A stretch of DNA of 64,000 nt from Elysia crispata (taxonomy: Eukaryota; Mollusca; Gastropoda; Plakobranchidae), in contig JAWDGP010003784.1 in the NCBI GenBank assembly GCA_033675545.1, forward strand, positions 237,001 to 301,000. The letters run 5' to 3'. The translations under genes were made by a program, and so were the position numbers. Numbering within the stretch: the first letter of the stretch is position 1; every line of letters begins with the position of its first letter. The notes below the pieces were generated by a model. The model was given only the letters and a program-made list of their open reading frames with translations. It was not told the DNA's origin and ran no database searches. Positions 46,934 through 64,000 of the stretch are shown in pieces.

Positions 46934-49142
46934 TCCTCCCTGTCTCTCTCTTCTGCCTATCTCTGTCTGTCTGTCTGCCTTTCTTTCTCTCATCGTTTGT
47001 AGGTGGCGATAAAGATAAGTTTTACAAATAGAACATTCGCTAACAGTTCAAAATCAGACCCGTCCATGGGTCTATTATTATTAATGTGTTCTTTGTTTCC
47101 ATTTATCTTGATCGATCTTAATCGAAGCACATGAAAGCAAGTACCAAACGAAAGCTCAAACATTTGAACACGAAAAAAATGTTTTGAAAAAAATGTGTGC
47201 CATTTGAAACTCTGCCCAGCATGTGAAAGGAAGGACGCATATGTTTTCATCAACTTATTTTGTAAATGATGTAGATCAGTGCAACAAGAAAAAATGGTGA
47301 TAGCTAAAAGTTTCAATTATAAATGGCTACAATATTGAACGCCTCTCAGAATGCCACAGGTTATAAATAGAAGCTAAAAACTCTACAAACGGGACCCTAG
47401 TGTAAATTTGCCGATGCTGGGTGCGTGTGTGTATTTAAAGAGGCTAATTAAACTTATAACATAATGGCCTTGATGTCTCTCCTATTTACTTACATGATCC
47501 ACATAAAATTATAATATCTCCACCTATCCACATTTACCCAGAATCGAGATATCTCGATAGTTGTAGATCTAAATTATTCTATAGATCTAAATCTAGATCT
47601 AATATTCTAATTGAGAATAAGTCTAACCTTCAAGATGTAGTTTTGACAGTTCAACCACCACGGGATTTAAAAATTAAAACAAACGTTGTGTTCGTTTCGC
47701 ATAAAAATCAAACAGATTTGTACGGCTAATTAAAATGTCTACCTAGCTCAATGGTTTGTCTCGCATAATTATATAGGGTTTATATGTAGTTTTAAAATGT
47801 GGTTTTGTAAATCCATCAAACAACTTTGGGATTTAAAAACATGCCCACGTAAAATCGCGTGATCTAGAGTTGCTTTTCCCTATTTTCTTTTAAATTTTAT
47901 TGTCAGCCCACAAAAATCTGACGACCCATTTCACGTTTGGGGTCACAATCTTTATATTATGATTTAAATAACTTTCAAGCTTCCCGAAAATCGTTTGATT
48001 TGGGATAAAGCGTACACGTTAAAGTGCTTTATTTGCATTTAATGCACAAAATGTCATATGATAAGTTGAAAAGGTGAAACTGAATAAAATGTTTACAAGA
48101 TCAAAACATGAAATGAGACGAAAATTGTGTGTTTATTTTAGGTGCTTTAACATAATTATAAGGTAATAGATGAGACAAACTTATTTCGAAGCACATTTAT
48201 GACACAATGTTATAAAGACCTGGAATCATCATCTAGTGATTTTATTGGTCAATTGCTAGGTTGAATGTCTAGGAAAGGATCTCTTTTTTCTAACACACAG
48301 ATAATTTTTCAATTTCTGAAAGAGTAAAATTCGTTTAATATTTCTTCGTACTTGTTTCGTTTGAACGGTAATCATAGCGATGGACAAAATGTAACATTAA
48401 AAAAAAATAATAAACAATATACACGCTACAACTAAAATAAGCAATGTGCAATAGATGATTATGAGCACTACGTTGGGTGTTCAATTCCATTCAATGACTA
48501 GCATTATGATAGTCTTAGAAGTTAAGATTATTGAGAAACTTTGGGGACTTAAAACTTGTCAAAGAACCTGCGTGCCTTCTCTTAAATGAAACAAAATAAT
48601 AAAACTTAAAGCTGCCATCATGAATTACAAATCATAGAAACTGATAACCACTTATTTTCATGTGGGCCCTATAATAGTGGCCCTGAGATGTGCGATGTGT
48701 TTAAAGTTTAGGTTCGATCTAAATGAAGTTGCAGATATATTTGACACGATATAGGACTGTCCCCTGTGACTTGAGCCACTGAAATGTAAAAAAAGGGGCT
48801 CATAAAAAAGCTCCAGATATTTTCGCCATAAAAATTACAGCAGCCTGGTATGGACTGATAAGTAATAAAAATAAAATTAAAGAAAAAGTGAGAGAGATGG
48901 TTGGTAAAAAATGGGATTTCAGAATTTTCGGAACATCCAAACAATCCTAAAAGAAAAGACGGGGATGAAAAAAAAAAACCCACCTAACTTATGTGAGAGA
49001 AAGAAACAGAAAAAGAATAAAATTAGGATTTGCCATTTTTACAACTCAAATACTGACAGACTAATTAGGTAAAAATTGAATTAAATTAAACATAAAAATT
49101 TGGCTTGCATGACTATAGAGATCAAAAAAGCATTTTTTTCTA
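45509..49142. other. intergenic region between Harbinger element and copy B
   Basis: Contains the 46443-46990 microsatellite cluster and otherwise AT-rich sequence with CTAGATCTAGATC-type motifs near 47580. No gene or RNA was recognised. The copy B 3' UTR should occupy part of the right end. Confidence 0.5.
46443..46990. repeat. microsatellite cluster (AG)n - (CTA/CTG)n - (TC)n
   Basis: About 88 bases of GA, 30 unique bases, over 300 bases of CTA with interspersed CTG and CCA units, then about 45 bases of TC with a decaying tail of TCTG and TTTC. The long Thr or Val open frames are artefacts of the array. Confidence 0.95.
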
Positions 49143-60597
<11,455 letters not shown>

Positions 60598-62904
60598 TGC
60601 TGGAGGTAACAGTTATACTTCAGGAGAAAAAGACAAGTTTGATTATTTACAACTTTTTGAACAATAATGTACAAATTGACAAGAGCACTTCCCCTATCAT
60701 GTCCGTAACTTGAAGAGTTTTTTCTTTTTTTCTTCAGAAAATTCTTTCTTTAGTGATACGAGAGTTTTGTTTAGTACAATGTTCCGCTTGGTCAATTGAA
60801 TGATTACTTATATTCCTTGATATGTGCACCTAAATATGAAAATTGTGTAAATGTGGTTCACATTTTCGGTGGGAGGAGGAACTGACAATCAAAAAGCATC
60901 TTTATAAATTTATACCCCAAATCATTAACTTTATTTCAATTTTCTGAAGGCTATACCCATTCATCTTTGCAGTAAAACTGCCTAGATCTAAACGGTTGCA
61001 TTAAAAATGATAATCAAACTCTCCACAGGATCAGACGGATCTTTGTAAAAGCGTTACGTGAATTACTTTTGGCAACCTCTTTGTTTACATTGCTACTACA
61101 TAGTATGAGCAATATGCTTTACCTTTAGAAATGATATACATAAGACCTTGAAATAATTTCTTTCGTAATGTTTTTTTTTCTCCGTTTTTTTTTTCGACTT
61201 TGTCAGAGATGCATTTTCCAGTATGTGATTAACATTTGCAAAGTAAATTGACATGGTACTTGAAATGACGCCAATTTATGTGTAACAAAAAGGTATTAAG
61301 CCTCATATAAGCCTTTTCTCCTTCACAACTTTTTTTTTACTTTTTAAGGATAGTGCTCTGTTATTGCTCCTGTGGCGCTATAGTGCGATTATTTTCAGTG
61401 ACTTATGTGACATAATTTTCAGGTCATTTTCACTCGCAATTTCTGCTGTTCTAAGTCTAAATAACTTAAGCTAATATTTAACAAAATAATGAAACGGAAG
61501 AGCCACAACTTTTAACGAAAACTGTCCCAGAAAGAAAAGAGAGCATCACTAACTGGAATGTATTAAAGCTGTCACTTATAAGACTTAGATTCATATTCGA
61601 TCTGTTTGTTTTTAGTTCTAAAACTACATTCAGATCTCACCTTGATTTTTCTTTCCTTTAAGTTTAAGAGTATCGACCTGTATCCGAGTTTAGTCCCGTT
61701 AAGTGTGGACCCAGGTGTGATTATGTTTTATAACCATTCTCCAGCAAAATATACTGCTCTGAGTAAAGTAAAATCGGCCAAAGTATTTTAAGGAAGCATG
61801 ATTTGAAGATTAACGGTGCACATCTATCCTTGACATACAAAAAGAAAAGCTCTTTGTTTTTATGCCCCTAATTTGACCTTTGCATATCCAGCCTGTAATT
61901 TTCTAGAAGAAAAACAAAATAAAACAAAAAAGGGCTCGGAGACTCACACGCTTGTCCAACACCGTACTGGGGCTCACGCATGCGTCATTAATTATTATAA
62001 CTTTTCATATATTGCCTATCCGTTCTCCCTTTTCACAGGATAATAGCGAGTCTTACAAAGAATTTCTAGCTATTATTAATGCCTCTGCTACAATAAGATA
62101 ATACCGTGTATTCTCTCGAGTTTCTGAAAAGAATGGTTGGCCTCACATTTTCTGAAAGCAAACAAGTTCGGTATGAAGAAACCTCTCCTTTGTTTAATGT
62201 ATGAATGAAAGCATCATCTATCAGGAATCACGACTCAAGTATCACTTTCTTCAAATCATTTCTAGAGAGAAGATTGAAACAAAATCTAAAAACTAGATAA
62301 ATTTTCGTCATTTTTGTCAAATTCAAAATCGCGAAAAAGTTCGTCAACCTCTCCGAGAATGCTGAAAATGTGGAGTATTTCAGACCACTTAGAAGCTAAG
62401 AACAATGTATTGTTCTAGATACTAATACCTTTGAATGTTTTGTGCGCCGCACGCGACTCATTGGGACTGCTTGGTGTTTCAATGTCATTGTTTTCGATAC
62501 TATAAGATTGTCCAACAAATAATTATAATTCGCAACTAAATGCAACTTTTTAAGAAGAACAGCAAATACATATAAACTTGACATTTCTTTCTTTTATTGA
62601 ATTTTATAGAGACAGGTTTAATTTAGAATTATACCAAAGAGGATTTTTTTTCTGGAGACGCTATGTAAAAACAATAGAAATATGTAAACCTCTGTTTACG
62701 AGAGGTGGTAGAAAATTTGATGAAAAGACTCAAGAGGCATGACATAGTTATCTGTTGATACACCACTTTGGTTGTTTGTTTTGTTTTGCGTCTTCTAGAG
62801 CAACAACTCGTTCAATTCTTAGTACCGCCTCTTGAGAACCTATTATTATTAAATTATTTAATTAATGTAAACATCTTTCAGGAAATTTGGTCTACAGATT
62901 TCCT

Positions 62905-62910
<6 letters not shown>

Positions 62911-62969
<59 letters not shown>
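62911..62969. repeat. (CT)n microsatellite
   Basis: About 60 bases of CT with one interruption, with a decaying CTTTCT tail. Confidence 0.95.
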
Positions 62970-63145
62970 ATCTTTCTTTCTCTTGTACTCCCAATCTCCA
63001 ACTATCATTTTCTTTCAAGTATATTTTCATTAAATTCTTATCTCTTCAGCATACTTATCTTTTTGAAATTTTCTTTATTTATTTATTTCTTCATTCACTC
63101 AATTTTTTATAAAATATTTTTAATTAGTCTTTTTTTTAACCCTTT

Positions 63146-63150
<5 letters not shown>

Positions 63151-63225
<75 letters not shown>
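63151..63225. repeat. (TA)n microsatellite
   Basis: About 75 bases of TA. Confidence 0.95.
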
Positions 63226-63227
<2 letters not shown>

Positions 63228-63490
63228 CTTTTTTTTGTGTGTACTTTCACAGTATTTGTTTATTTTTCCTTTTTTGGGGGTCGATCTTTTAATAATTATC
63301 CTTTTACATATTTATATACACATATATATATATTTTTTTCAATTTTTATTTCAAATTTATATATGTGAATATCCGTGTGTGGTTTGTTGTTCTTGTTTTT
63401 GTGTCTGACGAAGGCGTAAAGTCGAAAGTTCACGTCTTTTGTTTTGTTTTGTACCTTTTGGAGCTGCACTCTACCTATTTTTTTATGGTG

Positions 63491-63503
63491 CTGTAGTAGT
63501 AGT

Positions 63504-63591
<88 letters not shown>

Positions 63592-63662
63592 ACTGTAGTA
63601 GTAGAGGTGGTGGTAGTAGTATTTGTAGTAGTAGAAGTAGCACTAGTAGTAGCAGCAGCAGA
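63491..63662. repeat. (AGT)n/(AGC)n microsatellite
   Basis: AGC units embedded in AGT units over about 110 bases, then an imperfect tail. It is the same trinucleotide family as the CTA/CTG array at 46559-46882 read on the other strand. Confidence 0.95.
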
Positions 63663-63899
63663 TGTGGCAATAATGATGATGTGTGAAAATGTATTTACAA
63701 CAATAAAAAGATACATTTGCCAAAAAACCAATAAAATGGAAAAGGACAGATTTTTCTTCACTTATAGTTCTATCATCTTGTGGTGCCAGTACGAGTGCTT
63801 TACGATTAATCTTTAAACATCTTCATAATGGTTTTAAGAACATAATTTTGTTTCATATATAACTATATATACAAATATATCTATATATCTATCTAGACC

Positions 63900-63902
<3 letters not shown>

Positions 63903-63937
<35 letters not shown>
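63903..63937. repeat. (AT)n microsatellite
   Basis: About 35 bases of AT near the right edge of the window. Confidence 0.93.
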
Positions 63938-63943
<6 letters not shown>

Positions 63944-64000
63944 TTGAATTTCAATTGATGAGCTTGATGATCGTACGACTTTCTGATCACAATTCAAGTT

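Larger units (their letters stand above)
60598..64000. other. 5' flank of copy B, no gene found
   Basis: This should contain the copy B promoter. Apart from the microsatellites at 62911, 63151, 63491 and 63905 I see no coding segment, RNA gene or clear core-promoter motif. Confidence 0.5.

Overview
The window is AT-rich nuclear DNA from an animal, most likely a mollusc (gastropod). Genes are split by long introns with GT-AG borders. The genome is full of long simple-sequence arrays (AG, AT, ATT, GTAT, CTA), tRNA-derived SINEs and several DNA transposon families. The animal assignment rests on exon structure and on the metazoan BCO/RPE65 type of carotenoid oxygenase; the mollusc assignment is my inference from overall style and was not tested.

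Layout. (1) 238-9131, plus strand: eleven exons of an Ldh2/malate-dehydrogenase-family NAD(P)-dependent oxidoreductase. The first exon(s) lie left of the window, and a pogo/Tigger-like MITE sits in one intron. (2) 12120-27273, minus strand: a complete ten-exon carotenoid oxygenase (BCO/RPE65 family, 529 aa, copy A), tail-to-tail with gene 1. One of its introns carries a 1.8-kb Tc1/mariner-superfamily element with a frameshifted transposase and a DD41D spacing. (3) 27.3-40.0 kb: intergenic DNA with microsatellites, a tandem duplication and a dispersed AT-rich repeat family. (4) 40007-40959 and 41012-45505: two PIF/Harbinger elements, each with terminal inverted repeats and a 3-bp target duplication. 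The larger one looks autonomous and has two genes on opposite strands, a DDE transposase (408 aa) and a MADF-BESS DNA-binding protein (306 aa). Their exons are interlocked: the second exon of each lies in the intron of the other. (5) 49143-60597, minus strand: a second complete ten-exon carotenoid oxygenase (530 aa, copy B), a tandem paralogue of copy A with the same splice phases and exon lengths except for one extra codon in exon 3. (6) 60.6-64.0 kb: no gene seen, only microsatellites.

The two carotenoid oxygenases keep all four iron-binding histidines and intact reading frames, so both are probably working enzymes that cleave or isomerise carotenoids/retinoids. The strongest candidates for a second look are the interlocked antisense gene pair in the Harbinger element, its reversed short derivative next door, the orphan spliceable coding segment at 54193-54336, and the microsatellite that serves as the pyrimidine tract of a copy-B splice acceptor. 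Exon borders were read by eye from homology, splice dinucleotides and phase; no transcript data or searches were available.
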